Positions 41,949 through 50,426 of a DNA stretch of 64,000 bases are shown piece by piece. The notes under the pieces were generated by a model. That model was not told the origin of the DNA, ran no database searches, and saw nothing but the letters and a program-made list of their open reading frames with translations. This DNA comes from JAHIVB01 sp964574705. GTDB lineage: Bacteria > Bacillota_I > Bacilli_A > Izemoplasmatales > Hujiaoplasmataceae. The translations under genes and the position numbers were made by a program. How positions within the stretch are numbered: position 1 is the first letter of the stretch; the number at the start of each line of letters is the position of its first letter. The DNA lies in assembly GCA_964574705.1 (NCBI GenBank), contig CAZNOO010000004.1:44690-108689 (forward strand). The letters are read 5' to 3'.

Positions 41949-42432
41949 TTTGTTTCACCCTCTTTGGTTCTAAAAAGAATTGATCGAAAATAAATAGCAC
42001 GATTCCAACGTTTAGACACATATCTGCAAAATTGAAGACATAGACCCAAATTCCTCTGAAATCGATGAAATCGACCACACTGTGGTCAAATTGAAACAGT
42101 CGATCAAGTCCATTACCGAGTGCGCCTGCAATCAGCATTGACAAACTGAGCGTGTACCAAAATCGTTTTTTGTCTGTAAAATCGTTTTTTACGAGCATAT
42201 ATCCAAAGATTCCAGTCGCTAGTATTGCAAAACCGACTCCGATTAGATAGCTAAAGCCTAAATCTCCGCCAAGTCCAAATACGGCTCCGGAATTTCGGAC
42301 ATAGGTGAAATGGAAGAAATTTTGAATGACTGGGAAGGTATCCCCAACATAGTCGAAAGATTGAACGACGATAAATTTAGTCAATTGGTCGACCGCTAAT
42401 AACAGAATCGTTATCAAGATCCATTTTTTCAT
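41935..42432 (-). CDS. lspA: Lipoprotein signal peptidase (signal peptidase II)
   Basis: A 165-residue four-helix membrane aspartic protease that removes signal peptides from prolipoproteins such as the one at 57365. Motifs are AVDQLTKF, VRNSGAVFG, AGALGNGLDR and the catalytic aspartates Asp121 (VVDFID) and Asp137 (FNFADMCLNVG). Coupled to the rluD-type gene. Confidence 0.96.
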   Translation of the reverse strand: MKKWILITILLLAVDQLTKFIVVQSFDYVGDTFPVIQNFFHFTYVRNSGAVFGLGGDLGFSYLIGVGFAILATGIFGYMLVKNDFTDKKRFWYTLSLSMLIAGALGNGLDRLFQFDHSVVDFIDFRGIWVYVFNFADMCLNVGIVLFIFDQFFLEPKRVKQNATE

Positions 42433-42445
42433 ATAAGTAGCTCCT

Positions 42446-42820
42446 TTATACCATTAAGATTGGGATCCACCATAGGAGAAAACAAAGACCTATAATAACA
42501 ATGATGGAATTGATTAGTATTTGATTGAAAAACAATACTTTTCCGACGGACGGGTCTTTTGCAAGTTCGGCGTTTTTTAAGGATAGAGCTTTCTTTTCAA
42601 GATGGCTCGCAACCGCTGAAAAGGCAAGTGCGACAAATATTCCAAGGACGGTTAAAGTATAAACCATATAGATATATACCACCATCATCTCAGTTAAGAT
42701 AATAACGACAGGCAAAAAGATCATGGTCGCAAACAAGAGACCCCCACATAGCGCGGAAAGTCTTTCTTTCAAAGTAAACAAAGAACGAAACGTTTTGAGG
42801 TATTCCAAGTATTTTTTCAT
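42446..42820 (-). CDS. Small membrane protein of unknown function
   Basis: A 124-residue hydrophobic protein with about three or four spans (roughly 25-45, 48-70 and 100-122) and a basic N-terminus (KKYLEYLKTFRSLFTLKERL). I do not recognise a family. Its start lies two bases from the stop of the PDZ-protease gene, and lspA follows 13 bases after its own stop, so it is an operon member, perhaps in membrane-protein processing. Confidence 0.75.
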   Translation of the reverse strand: MKKYLEYLKTFRSLFTLKERLSALCGGLLFATMIFLPVVIILTEMMVVYIYMVYTLTVLGIFVALAFSAVASHLEKKALSLKNAELAKDPSVGKVLFFNQILINSIIVIIGLCFLLWWIPILMV

Positions 42821-42821
42821 C

Positions 42822-43877
42822 TTAGTCCCCCAATCCGTTCAAATAGGTAATGGCTTCGTCAAAACTCGCGACTGGAATTAACCATCCCGTTGGATCGATT
42901 CCAAGTTCTTCGCAACTTCTCAAAGCTTCTACATAATTGTCGTAGTAATAGTTTTCATCAAGATATGGAATAAAGAATACATCCACATGGTTGAGGTATG
43001 CAGTTGCGATTTTTTGTTTCACACCACCGATATACCCAACGGTTCCGTCATAGTTGATGGTTCCAGTACCGGCAATCTTGAGTCCATGTGTAATGTCTTC
43101 ATCACAAAGCATGTTGTAAATTGAGAGCGTCTGAAGTAAGCCACCTGAAGGACCTCCAATGTTGGAATCACCTTCATGATAGATTGGAGAAGTAAGTGCT
43201 GAATCAACAACGTAGTACGTTTTTAAAGTGATTCCGAAGAGTCCTGTATCTGGGCTTTTCGTCAAATCGACGTTGTATTCTTCTCCATCTGATTTTTGGA
43301 ACGTGAATGTATAGGTGTCCGTAAGCGTGGTGTTACTAGCGATAGCATCCGTCGTCATTACATAGGTTGAATTATCCCCCATCATTCCGATGAATACGTC
43401 ACCAAAATCAATTTCGTCGTAATGAGATAGATAAGTTGCTTTTCCATAGACCATAATCGATTGATTGTATTCGATATGAATGTCCGTATTGTCAAGAGAC
43501 GCCTTATTATAGGCGACAATGATTGCGGCGTCAACTGATGTGGCTTTGTCAAGATAACTAATTTGGTTTATTTCATTGTTTGTATAGTCGAGATTGGATC
43601 CGGCTAAGACTCCAATCGAGGAGTACTTGCTTAGGGTTCCGAAGATGAATTCAAGATAGGTCGGTCGATTGATTGACATAATATAGGTTGAAGAAATGGT
43701 CCCTTCAGTGACTTTATCTTGATTGTAGTCAACCGTGATTAAATCTTCGACTTCTGTCAACCCTCCTGGAGTATTCACATAGAAAGCAATCGGCATGAAT
43801 GCCAGAAACATAAAGGCGAAATAAGGAAGGATTAATACGACAATCCGTTTCCAGTAATGTTCAATCAGTTCATTCAT
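42822..43877 (-). CDS. PDZ-domain Lon-like (S16) membrane serine protease, YlbL/SepM type
   Basis: A 351-residue protein with one N-terminal membrane anchor (about 12-34), an extracellular PDZ-like region, and a C-terminal S16 domain with catalytic Ser244 in GGPSGGLL and Lys287 in GGVKQKIATA. Homologues (B. subtilis YlbL, streptococcal SepM) cut extracellular or membrane-proximal peptides. It has no ATPase, unlike Lon. It overlaps the dCMP deaminase gene by eight bases and sits just upstream of a small membrane protein and lspA. Confidence 0.92.
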   Translation of the reverse strand: MNELIEHYWKRIVVLILPYFAFMFLAFMPIAFYVNTPGGLTEVEDLITVDYNQDKVTEGTISSTYIMSINRPTYLEFIFGTLSKYSSIGVLAGSNLDYTNNEINQISYLDKATSVDAAIIVAYNKASLDNTDIHIEYNQSIMVYGKATYLSHYDEIDFGDVFIGMMGDNSTYVMTTDAIASNTTLTDTYTFTFQKSDGEEYNVDLTKSPDTGLFGITLKTYYVVDSALTSPIYHEGDSNIGGPSGGLLQTLSIYNMLCDEDITHGLKIAGTGTINYDGTVGYIGGVKQKIATAYLNHVDVFFIPYLDENYYYDNYVEALRSCEELGIDPTGWLIPVASFDEAITYLNGLGD

Positions 43878-44346
43878 CTTTGGTCACCTTGAGGCGGTAT
43901 CCCTCGAGTTTACGTGTTTTGATTTTAGCTGCATTAAAGAGTTTCTTTGCAGCTTGATCGATTTCGGTTCCTGCGTATTTGTCAGAGAGATAAATGACCT
44001 CTTTGATTCCGGACTGAATGATCAATTTTGCACATTCATTACATGGAAACAAAGTCACATACATTTTCGCTCCTTCTAAATCTACGGTCGAATTTAAGAT
44101 TGCGTTGGGTTCTGCATGAACGACATAAGCATATTTCGTGTGCAAAAAATCTCCTTCTCTTTCCCAAGGAAATTCATCGTCTTCACAACCGATTGGAAAT
44201 CCGTTGTATCCGATACCGACGATTCTGTTTTTTAAATTGACGATGCACGCTCCAACTTGTGAAGAATCATCTTTGCTTCTCATGCTGGATAGATCAGCGA
44301 CGCCCATGAAGTATTCGTCCCAGGACAAGTAATTATTCCGTTTCAT
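43870..44346 (-). CDS. dCMP deaminase (ComEB-type)
   Basis: A 158-residue zinc deaminase that converts dCMP to dUMP for thymidylate synthesis. The zinc and proton-shuttle residues are His77-Ala-Glu79 (VVHAEPNAI) and Cys102/Cys105 (PCNEC); YNGFPIGCED is typical for the family. The start is ATG 44344-44346, ten bases after AAGGAG, overlapping the psuG end by 14 bases. Confidence 0.94.
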   Translation of the reverse strand: MKRNNYLSWDEYFMGVADLSSMRSKDDSSQVGACIVNLKNRIVGIGYNGFPIGCEDDEFPWEREGDFLHTKYAYVVHAEPNAILNSTVDLEGAKMYVTLFPCNECAKLIIQSGIKEVIYLSDKYAGTEIDQAAKKLFNAAKIKTRKLEGYRLKVTKDE

Positions 44347-45259
44347 ATGGAAAATTCTCCTTGAAATATTCTTTTGCAATACAAGCCGCTACTCTAGCAT
44401 TATTGTACACGAGTTCCATGTTGGCTTTCAAAGACGCGCCTTCTGTGATTTCTGTAATTCTTTTCAAAAGGTAGGGCGTGATTTCTTTTCCAATAATCGA
44501 AAGTGCATCGCATTCCACAAGTGCTTGCTCGATGGCGGAGTCAATTGCGAACTTATCGTAACTAAATTCTTTTGGTATCGGGTTCGCAACCAAGACGCCA
44601 CCTTGAAGAGGGAGTCCCCATTTTGCTTTTAGGAAAGACGCCACTTCTTCAAATGTATTTAAGCTGATTGGAACGTCGAAATCAGATTCTCTCGTATAAA
44701 ATGCAGGCATTTCAGTGACGCCATATCCAATCACGGGAACACCTAAAGTTTCAAGGTACTCCAGTGTTTTTCCAATGTCGAGAATCGATTTGACACCAGC
44801 CGAAACGACACAGACACTCGTGTTTCCGAGTTCTTCAAGATCTGCAGATACATCCATCGTCGTTTCTCCGTGACGGTGTACGCCTCCGATTCCGCCAGTC
44901 GCGAAGAATCGTATTCCAGCAAGATTCGAGACTATCATCGTTGCGGCAACCGTAAGGGCGCCGTTTTTCTTTTGGCTTAAGGCCAAAGGAAGGTCTCTTC
45001 TCGAAACTTTCATAACGGAAGCACCAGGTAAAGCGATCATTTCGATTTCTTCTCTTGAAAGGCCAACTTTAATTACTCCATCGATGATTGCGATGGTTGC
45101 CGGAACGGCTCCGTTTTCACGAATGATTTCTTCGCATCGAAGTGCTGTTTCGACATTTTTGGGATAGGGCATTCCATGTGAAATAATCGTTGATTCTAAA
45201 GCAACGACGGGTTTGTTTTCTTCGATGGCTCTTCTGACTTCTAGTGAGATCATTAACAT
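44333..45259 (-). CDS. psuG: Pseudouridine-5'-phosphate glycosidase
   Basis: A 308-residue PsuG, which splits pseudouridine monophosphate to uracil and ribose-5-phosphate. Conserved segments are VALESTIISHGMPYPKN, ATIAIIDG, FFATGGIGGVHRHGETTMDVSADL and VLVANPIP. The start is ATG 45257-45259, six bases after CAGGTG; a GTG three codons upstream lies inside the ribosome site. The usual kinase partner psuK is not adjacent. It fits a nucleoside-scavenging lifestyle and feeds ribose-5-phosphate. Confidence 0.94.
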   Translation of the reverse strand: MLMISLEVRRAIEENKPVVALESTIISHGMPYPKNVETALRCEEIIRENGAVPATIAIIDGVIKVGLSREEIEMIALPGASVMKVSRRDLPLALSQKKNGALTVAATMIVSNLAGIRFFATGGIGGVHRHGETTMDVSADLEELGNTSVCVVSAGVKSILDIGKTLEYLETLGVPVIGYGVTEMPAFYTRESDFDVPISLNTFEEVASFLKAKWGLPLQGGVLVANPIPKEFSYDKFAIDSAIEQALVECDALSIIGKEITPYLLKRITEITEGASLKANMELVYNNARVAACIAKEYFKENFPYETE

Positions 45260-45260
45260 A

Positions 45261-45764
45261 TTATTCACCTGATTTCAATTCTTCAATTTTCGCAAGGGAC
45301 ATGTTCACATGACAATATCCCGAAGGGTTTTTCTCTAGATAGTTTTGATGATAGGTTTCAGCGTCATAAAATGGAGTTGCGGGTTTACAAAAAGTAGTAA
45401 GCGGCTTTTTATAATTTGACTTAACACTATCAATATACGCCATAATGGCTTGCTCGTCTTCTTGAGAATAGGTGAAAAATCCGTTGCGATATTGTACGCC
45501 AAAATCATGTCCTTGACGGTTTCTTTGAGTCGGATCAGCGATTCTGAAAAAGTGTTCACAAATCTTCTGAATCGAGATGACTTGTTCATCAAATTCGATT
45601 TCAACGGCTTCAACGTGGCCAGAATTATCGCAAACTTCAGCGTATGTTGGCCGTTCGGTAGGACCGTCAGTATAGCCTACTCGAGTCTTCAAAACGCCCT
45701 TTAACCGCTTATAATAATGTTCAACGCCCCAGAAACATCCTGCGGCGACAATGATTTTTTTCAT
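45261..45764 (-). CDS. msrA: Peptide methionine-S-sulfoxide reductase
   Basis: A 167-residue MsrA with the catalytic motif AGCFWGVEHYY (Cys10), VGYTDGPTERPTY and HVEAVEIEFD. It repairs oxidised methionine with thioredoxin as reductant. It overlaps tcdA by four bases (ATGA-type) and psuG follows closely. Confidence 0.96.
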   Translation of the reverse strand: MKKIIVAAGCFWGVEHYYKRLKGVLKTRVGYTDGPTERPTYAEVCDNSGHVEAVEIEFDEQVISIQKICEHFFRIADPTQRNRQGHDFGVQYRNGFFTYSQEDEQAIMAYIDSVKSNYKKPLTTFCKPATPFYDAETYHQNYLEKNPSGYCHVNMSLAKIEELKSGE

Positions 45765-46453
45765 AATGAACCCTCACCTTTTCTGTAATGATTAAATACG
45801 TGTGCTGACATCATTAGTCCAGCAACACTAGGAACAAAAGAAGTCGATCCCAGTTTAACATCGTCTTGTGATGTTTTTGAGGGAATTTCAGTTGAAAAGA
45901 TGACTTCCCTTTTCAGTAAAAGAGACGCTTGTCTATAAAGATATCTGTATTTTCTAGCCAGTGGACAAACACTTGTTTTGTCGAGAGGAGCAATCTTGAT
46001 TTTATCAGGTTCGAACTTGTTCGCAAACCCCATTGAGGAAATCATATTGATTCCTCGCAGCTCTACTTCTTTTGCAATTTCAATCTTTGCCGGCAAGTCA
46101 TCAATCGCCTCAATCACATAATCAACCTTTTCTTTAAAGAAGCGTTGAATATTTTCTGCAGTCACTTTTTCTGTATGAGTAGTAACAGAACACAAGGGAT
46201 TAATCTTGAAAATCCGTTCTTTCATGACTTCAGTTTTGAATCTGCCCAAGGTATCATCGTTCGCAATAATTTGTCTGTTGATGTTTGTCTCATCAACGAC
46301 ATCATAATCGACGAGGATGATTCTTTGAAAGCCGCTTCTGGCGATGCCTTCAGCCGCAAAAGAGCCAACCCCACCGAGTCCTAAAATCAGAATCGTATGA
46401 TTGGTGATTTCTTTAAAATCATTCGTGATGGCCTTCAAACGGTCAAATCTCAT
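45761..46453 (-). CDS. tcdA: ThiF/HesA-family tRNA threonylcarbamoyladenosine dehydratase
   Basis: A 230-residue E1-like adenylating protein. The ATP loop is GLGGVGSFAAEGIARSG, followed by DYDVVDETNINRQ and IEAIDDLPAK; the length and the C-terminal GSTSFVPSVAGLMM are typical of TcdA (CsdL), which cyclises t6A at position 37 of tRNA. The start is ATG 46451-46453 with GAGG upstream. Translationally linked to msrA. Confidence 0.88.
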   Translation of the reverse strand: MRFDRLKAITNDFKEITNHTILILGLGGVGSFAAEGIARSGFQRIILVDYDVVDETNINRQIIANDDTLGRFKTEVMKERIFKINPLCSVTTHTEKVTAENIQRFFKEKVDYVIEAIDDLPAKIEIAKEVELRGINMISSMGFANKFEPDKIKIAPLDKTSVCPLARKYRYLYRQASLLLKREVIFSTEIPSKTSQDDVKLGSTSFVPSVAGLMMSAHVFNHYRKGEGSL

Positions 46454-46492
46454 GGATGTCCTCGCTAACAAATAAGGCTGCATCGGCAGCCA

Positions 46493-46933
46493 TTATTTTT
46501 TCTTCATATAATCGAACTTAAAAAATTTACGGCCAAGAAAGATGAGTGCGAACAATAGCACCGCAAAAATGACAACGAGAATGTTCGCAATATAATCGCG
46601 ATTTCCACCCATGTAGTCATAGAATACGACTACACCCAATATTCCAAAAATCGATATCAATCCTAAGAAAAAGAATTCATTTCTGTAATTCGCTTTCACG
46701 ACGCGTTTCAAATGATCTTTTCTGACGAGCAAAATCACAGTTCCAATCAATGTGAAGATGAAATTAGTAATAACGCTCCAGAGAATAAACAGATTGATGT
46801 CGAGCAAGGAATCAATATCAAAAATATAAGTAAATACAAGGATCAGTGGGAGAAACATTATCATCATTCCGTAGAACAAAATGGTGTTAATTTCATATTG
46901 AGAATAGATTGGGGATAACTTTTTGCCTTTCAT
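46493..46933 (-). CDS. Four-span membrane protein of unknown function
   Basis: A 146-residue protein with four hydrophobic segments (about 18-40, 48-72, 88-108 and 115-135) and a lysine-rich C-terminus (KKK). I do not recognise a family. The ATG overlaps the stop of the AI-2E-type permease gene (ATGA) and has a GGGAGG-type ribosome site. Confidence 0.75.
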   Translation of the reverse strand: MKGKKLSPIYSQYEINTILFYGMMIMFLPLILVFTYIFDIDSLLDINLFILWSVITNFIFTLIGTVILLVRKDHLKRVVKANYRNEFFFLGLISIFGILGVVVFYDYMGGNRDYIANILVVIFAVLLFALIFLGRKFFKFDYMKKK

Positions 46934-48060
46934 CAAGTCTTCCCTCCCGGGGAAGGCTCAATCGCTTTTGGTCTTGGTCTGTTCTCTTTATAGAACTGAT
47001 AGAAGACTCTGATGCTTGCGGCCATCGGAGAAGCAAAGATGACGCCGAGCGTACCGAACAAGCTTCCAAAGAATAAAATCGAGACGATGATGACAATCGG
47101 ATGCATTTCCAATTGTTGAGACATGATGAGCGGTTGGAATATATTTCCTTCGATGAACTGCAACACCATGTTAATGGCAAGAACAAAGAGGGGATTGATG
47201 GTTCCTGATATGAACGCATAGACGAGAGGCGGAATGGCGGCGAGAATACTTCCGAAGTATGGAATAATATTCGTGACTCCGACAATCAGTCCAAAGACTA
47301 AGTAGTACTGCATACCAATCAGTTTATACACGATGACGGCGACGACGCCGATAGCGACCATCAAGAAAAGTTGTCCTCTTAAATAAGCCCCAACGGTTCG
47401 GTTGAGTCTGTTTCCAAGGTCAGCAACTTTCTTTTCATGTTTTTGCGGAACGATGGAACGTAGTCTGTCTCCAATCAACTCATAGTCAAGTAGATAGTAG
47501 ATTAATAACATCGGGACAATCGCGATACTCGTGAAGATTGGGACCGCGACGCTTGTCATATATGAAATAGCGGAAGGAACAAGTGTGTTCAAGAAATTCC
47601 CAATTAAATCGGTTTCGGTGACGTAATTGTAGATTTGATCATATAAATCGCGTCCCAAAATGAATTCATCACGCAAATCAGTAGTGAAATAATCAATGAT
47701 TTTTTGAAAATCGTTGTTGAAGAAATTCGTGATTTCAGAAACGACGAATGGTGTCAAAAAATAAAAGATTGCGAAAACGATAGATATCGATATAAGCAAA
47801 ACGACAGAGAGGGATAGCCAACGAGGTCCAATCCCTTTTCGCTCAAGAATCTTGATAAGCGGAAAGACGATTAAGGCTATTAAATAAGCAATGGCGACTG
47901 GAACGATGACACTCTTGATTGCAGAAACAATCCAGGTCCAAAGCGAAGAAAATTGAGTCGCCATGAAAAGGACGGCAAGACCAAGGAGCGCGATCGCCAA
48001 AAATTTAATAATTCGATTGAGTTTCGCATCCGTAATCGGAGGTCTCTTCAAAAAAATCAC
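46933..48060 (-). CDS. AI-2E/PerM-family permease-like membrane protein
   Basis: A 375-residue integral membrane protein of the AI-2E transporter (PerM) family, with paired N-terminal spans, a large soluble loop (about 85-150) and the C-terminal GLIVGVTNIIPYFGSILAAIPP and QFIEGNIFQPLIMSQ motifs. Members export or transport diverse small solutes; the substrate is unknown here. The start is uncertain: GTG at 48060 sits very near AGGA, and an in-frame TTG nine bases later is an alternative. An extended -10 promoter (TGCTATAAT, 48077-48085) lies directly upstream, making it the first gene of the operon down to 41028. Confidence 0.88.
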   Translation of the reverse strand: MIFLKRPPITDAKLNRIIKFLAIALLGLAVLFMATQFSSLWTWIVSAIKSVIVPVAIAYLIALIVFPLIKILERKGIGPRWLSLSVVLLISISIVFAIFYFLTPFVVSEITNFFNNDFQKIIDYFTTDLRDEFILGRDLYDQIYNYVTETDLIGNFLNTLVPSAISYMTSVAVPIFTSIAIVPMLLIYYLLDYELIGDRLRSIVPQKHEKKVADLGNRLNRTVGAYLRGQLFLMVAIGVVAVIVYKLIGMQYYLVFGLIVGVTNIIPYFGSILAAIPPLVYAFISGTINPLFVLAINMVLQFIEGNIFQPLIMSQQLEMHPIVIIVSILFFGSLFGTLGVIFASPMAASIRVFYQFYKENRPRPKAIEPSPGGKT

Positions 48061-48076
48061 TTCCTATCTATAGAAC

Positions 48077-48085
48077 ATTATAGCA
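48077..48085 (-). promoter_or_regulatory. Extended -10 promoter of the permease operon
   Basis: Minus-strand TGCTATAAT lies about 20 bases before the first gene; no clear -35 (TTTCAA at 17 bases). Confidence 0.6.
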
Positions 48086-48119
48086 TATTGTCATTCAATT
48101 GAAACAGGTGCCTCTAGAT

Positions 48120-49436
48120 TTATTCACAATCTTCCGCGCAATCCGAGCAGGAACCCGAACAGGAGGAAGCGTTTTGAATTTTATGTACAAGTGTAGGATA
48201 CAAATCATCAAGAGATACGCTTTCCTGTTCACCTGAAAGAGCGTCTTTGATATTGATTGTTCTGTTCTTGGCTTCTTCTTCTCCAAAAATCAAATAGAAT
48301 TTCGGATTTTGTCTTTCTGCTTGCTTGAACTGTGCTTTCAGATTTCTGTCGAAAAAGTCATAATCGATGACGAGTCCGCCATGTCTCAGGTTCATGATAA
48401 TTTCGAGTCCATCTGCCTTCACAGAGTCTCCTAGCATGATGAAAAACGCATGAATGGATTCTTGAGGTCTTTTTCTATTGAGGCTTTCAAGCGCCAAAAG
48501 GAGTCTTTCCATTCCAAATGCGAATCCGACGGCACTGAACTCTGGTCCTTCAAGCGTTTTGAATAAGTGGTTATATCTTCCACCTCCACCAAGGGTTGCT
48601 TGAGCTCCAAGCGTATCCAAATCAGCTTCAAGTTCAAAAACAGTGTGTGTATAGTAATCCAGTCCGCGGACTAGGTTTTTATCAACAGTGTAATCAATAT
48701 TCATTCCGTCAAGATAATCCAAAACTTGTTCAAAATGAGCTTTATCAATTTCTGACAAGTAATCAAGCGGTTTTGGAGCGTCCTTGATGGTTTGCGAATC
48801 CTTATCTATTTTGCAATCAAGAACACGGTAAGGATTTTCTAAATATCTGCGTTTGCAGTCATCGCAAAGATGCTCGACGTTTTGATTGAGATAGTCGACG
48901 AGTTTGACTTTATAGGCTTCTTTAGAGTCTGTGTCTCCTAAAGAATTGATTTTAACAAAGACATTCGATAAATGGAGCGCCTTGAGAAGGGTAAAAGAAT
49001 AAGCAATCATCTCTGCATCAACAAGTGGAGAATCCGATCCAAGTGCCTCCGCTCCAAATTGATGGAACTGTCTTTGTCTTCCTTTTTGAGGACGTTCATA
49101 TCGGAACATCGGTCCATAATAATAGTATTTTAATGGCAGATTTGCATCTGCATACAATTTATTTTCAATGACGCTTCTGACGACAGATGCCGTTCCTTCA
49201 GGACGCAATGTCAAAGAACGGTCTCCTCTATCAAGAAAATCGTAAGTTTCTTTTTTTACAATATCTGTGGTGTCTCCGACGCCACGATGGAATAATTCAC
49301 TTGCTTCAAAGATGGGTGTTCTAATTTCCTTGAAATGATATAATTTGGACACTTGATAAATTACATCTTCAAGTTCTTGCCATCTTTCGACTTCTCCGGG
49401 GAGAATGTCTTGTGTTCCTTTGATTTTTGAAATCAT
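48120..49436 (-). CDS. hisS: Histidyl-tRNA synthetase with Cys-rich C-terminal tail
   Basis: A 438-residue class II synthetase. Motif 1-3 regions and the His-specific boxes are present: KGTQDILPGE, TLRPEGTASVVR, FRYERPQKGRQRQFHQFG, LVRGLDYYTHTVFE and VGFAFGMERLLLA. After the anticodon-binding domain the protein ends in a short tail with cysteines at 426, 430, 433 and 437 (CX3CX2CX3C), not found in ordinary HisRS as far as I know. The ATG has no ribosome site in the normal window; see the leader element at 49442-49481. Confidence 0.96.
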   Translation of the reverse strand: MISKIKGTQDILPGEVERWQELEDVIYQVSKLYHFKEIRTPIFEASELFHRGVGDTTDIVKKETYDFLDRGDRSLTLRPEGTASVVRSVIENKLYADANLPLKYYYYGPMFRYERPQKGRQRQFHQFGAEALGSDSPLVDAEMIAYSFTLLKALHLSNVFVKINSLGDTDSKEAYKVKLVDYLNQNVEHLCDDCKRRYLENPYRVLDCKIDKDSQTIKDAPKPLDYLSEIDKAHFEQVLDYLDGMNIDYTVDKNLVRGLDYYTHTVFELEADLDTLGAQATLGGGGRYNHLFKTLEGPEFSAVGFAFGMERLLLALESLNRKRPQESIHAFFIMLGDSVKADGLEIIMNLRHGGLVIDYDFFDRNLKAQFKQAERQNPKFYLIFGEEEAKNRTINIKDALSGEQESVSLDDLYPTLVHKIQNASSCSGSCSDCAEDCE

Positions 49437-49481
49437 TTTTTTTAACAGATCTTGGATGGTTTCATCCTAGATCTACTCCTT
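49437..49481 (-). promoter_or_regulatory. hisS leader: ribosome site, hairpin and 7-codon upstream frame
   Basis: Minus strand: AAGGAG (49476-49481) is followed by one base, then hairpin AGATCT-A-GGATG-AAAC-CATCC-A-AGATCT (49447-49474), then GTTAAAAAAA and the hisS ATG. A tiny frame ATG (49463-49465) to TAA (49442-49444) encodes MKPSKIC and ends five bases before hisS. Either the hairpin brings the ribosome site near the start, or hisS is reached by re-initiation. Confidence 0.6.
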
Positions 49482-49578
49482 TCAATAGCCAAAATATATA
49501 AAGTGTGCAATTCACTACTCATAAAGAAAAATCCCTGAGGAAATCAATAATTAATTCATTTCACAAGGCTTATTTAAG

Positions 49579-49606
49579 AAAAAATCGTCCTCTTTAAAAG
49601 GACGAT
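49579..49606 (-). terminator. Terminator after acpP
   Basis: ATCGTCC/GGACGAT stem extended by T-A pairs, followed on the minus strand by TTTTTTC. The region 49482-49578 between it and the hisS leader is AT-rich; a TATATA stretch near 49495 may be the hisS -10. Confidence 0.87.
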
Positions 49607-49640
49607 ATCCTACTGTAAGAGAGGTGGTTCACACAATCTT

Positions 49641-49901
49641 TTACTCGAAATATTTGTCGCTTACTTTTTCAACGACATAATCTACTAAATCTTGAACATC
49701 TTTCATTTTTGTAGCTGCTTCATCAGAAATCGAAACAAGGAATTCGCTTTCGATTTGATTAAATAGTTCAAGAGCGTCAAGTGAGTCGGCTCCGAAATCT
49801 TCAGCTAAACCGGCAGCCAATACAACTTTCTCTGGTTTTACGCCCAGTTCTTCAATGATGATTTCTTTGACTTTATCAAAGATTACTTGTGTTTTGTCCA
49901 T
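49641..49901 (-). CDS. acpP: Acyl carrier protein
   Basis: An 86-residue ACP with the phosphopantetheine attachment site Ser40 in DFGADSLDALEL. Start at ATG 49899-49901, after GGAGGGAACA. It carries acyl chains in fatty-acid or phospholipid synthesis. Own strong promoter and terminator. Confidence 0.96.
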   Translation of the reverse strand: MDKTQVIFDKVKEIIIEELGVKPEKVVLAAGLAEDFGADSLDALELFNQIESEFLVSISDEAATKMKDVQDLVDYVVEKVSDKYFE

Positions 49902-49938
49902 TGTTCCCTCCAAGATTTGATTATTTCTACGAAAATAA

Positions 49939-49967
49939 TTATAGTTTATTTATTGATGTAAGTCAAA
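49939..49967 (-). promoter_or_regulatory. Promoter of acpP
   Basis: Minus-strand TTGACT (49962-49967) and TATAAT (49939-49944) with a 17-base spacer. Confidence 0.85.
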
Positions 49968-49982
49968 CAAAAGCAGGAAATT

Positions 49983-50426
49983 TTATACTCTTTCAAGCAA
50001 AATTGTAACAGGTCCGTCATTAATTAATGAAACTTGCATTTCGGCTTGAAAAATGCCAGTCTGAATCTGCTTATTCAAAAGCTTTTCCAGTTCATGATTG
50101 AATGCTTGATATAGAGTATTCGCCATGACGGGTTCCATTGACATTGTGAAGGACGGACGGTTGCCATCAGACGTGTCACCATAAAGCGTAAACTGAGAAA
50201 CACTGAGGACGTCTCCTGCTATATCTAGTATAGATAAGTTCATCTTGCCAGACGAATCCGAAAAGACTCTTAATTTAGCAACTTTCTTTGCAAGATAAGT
50301 GACAGTATCCATCGTATCTTCGTGGTGAAACCCAATCAGTAAAAGGTATCCCTTTTTAATTTGAGATATCAATTTACCCTCGACGGAAACGCTCGCCTGT
50401 GTGACTCTTTGAACCACAACCTTCAT
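49983..50426 (-). CDS. dtd: D-aminoacyl-tRNA deacylase
   Basis: A 147-residue Dtd that hydrolyses D-aminoacyl-tRNAs. Hallmarks are VVQRVTQASVSVEG, LSVSQFTLYGD and the Gly-Pro motif NDGPVTI. The ATG overlaps the rel stop (ATGA), the conserved rel-dtd order of Firmicutes. Confidence 0.96.
   Translation of the reverse strand: MKVVVQRVTQASVSVEGKLISQIKKGYLLLIGFHHEDTMDTVTYLAKKVAKLRVFSDSSGKMNLSILDIAGDVLSVSQFTLYGDTSDGNRPSFTMSMEPVMANTLYQAFNHELEKLLNKQIQTGIFQAEMQVSLINDGPVTILLERV

Noticed and set aside
49437..49640. T-box leader upstream of hisS
   Set aside because: No T-box sequence or antiterminator stem was found; the hairpin at 49579 belongs to the acpP terminator.
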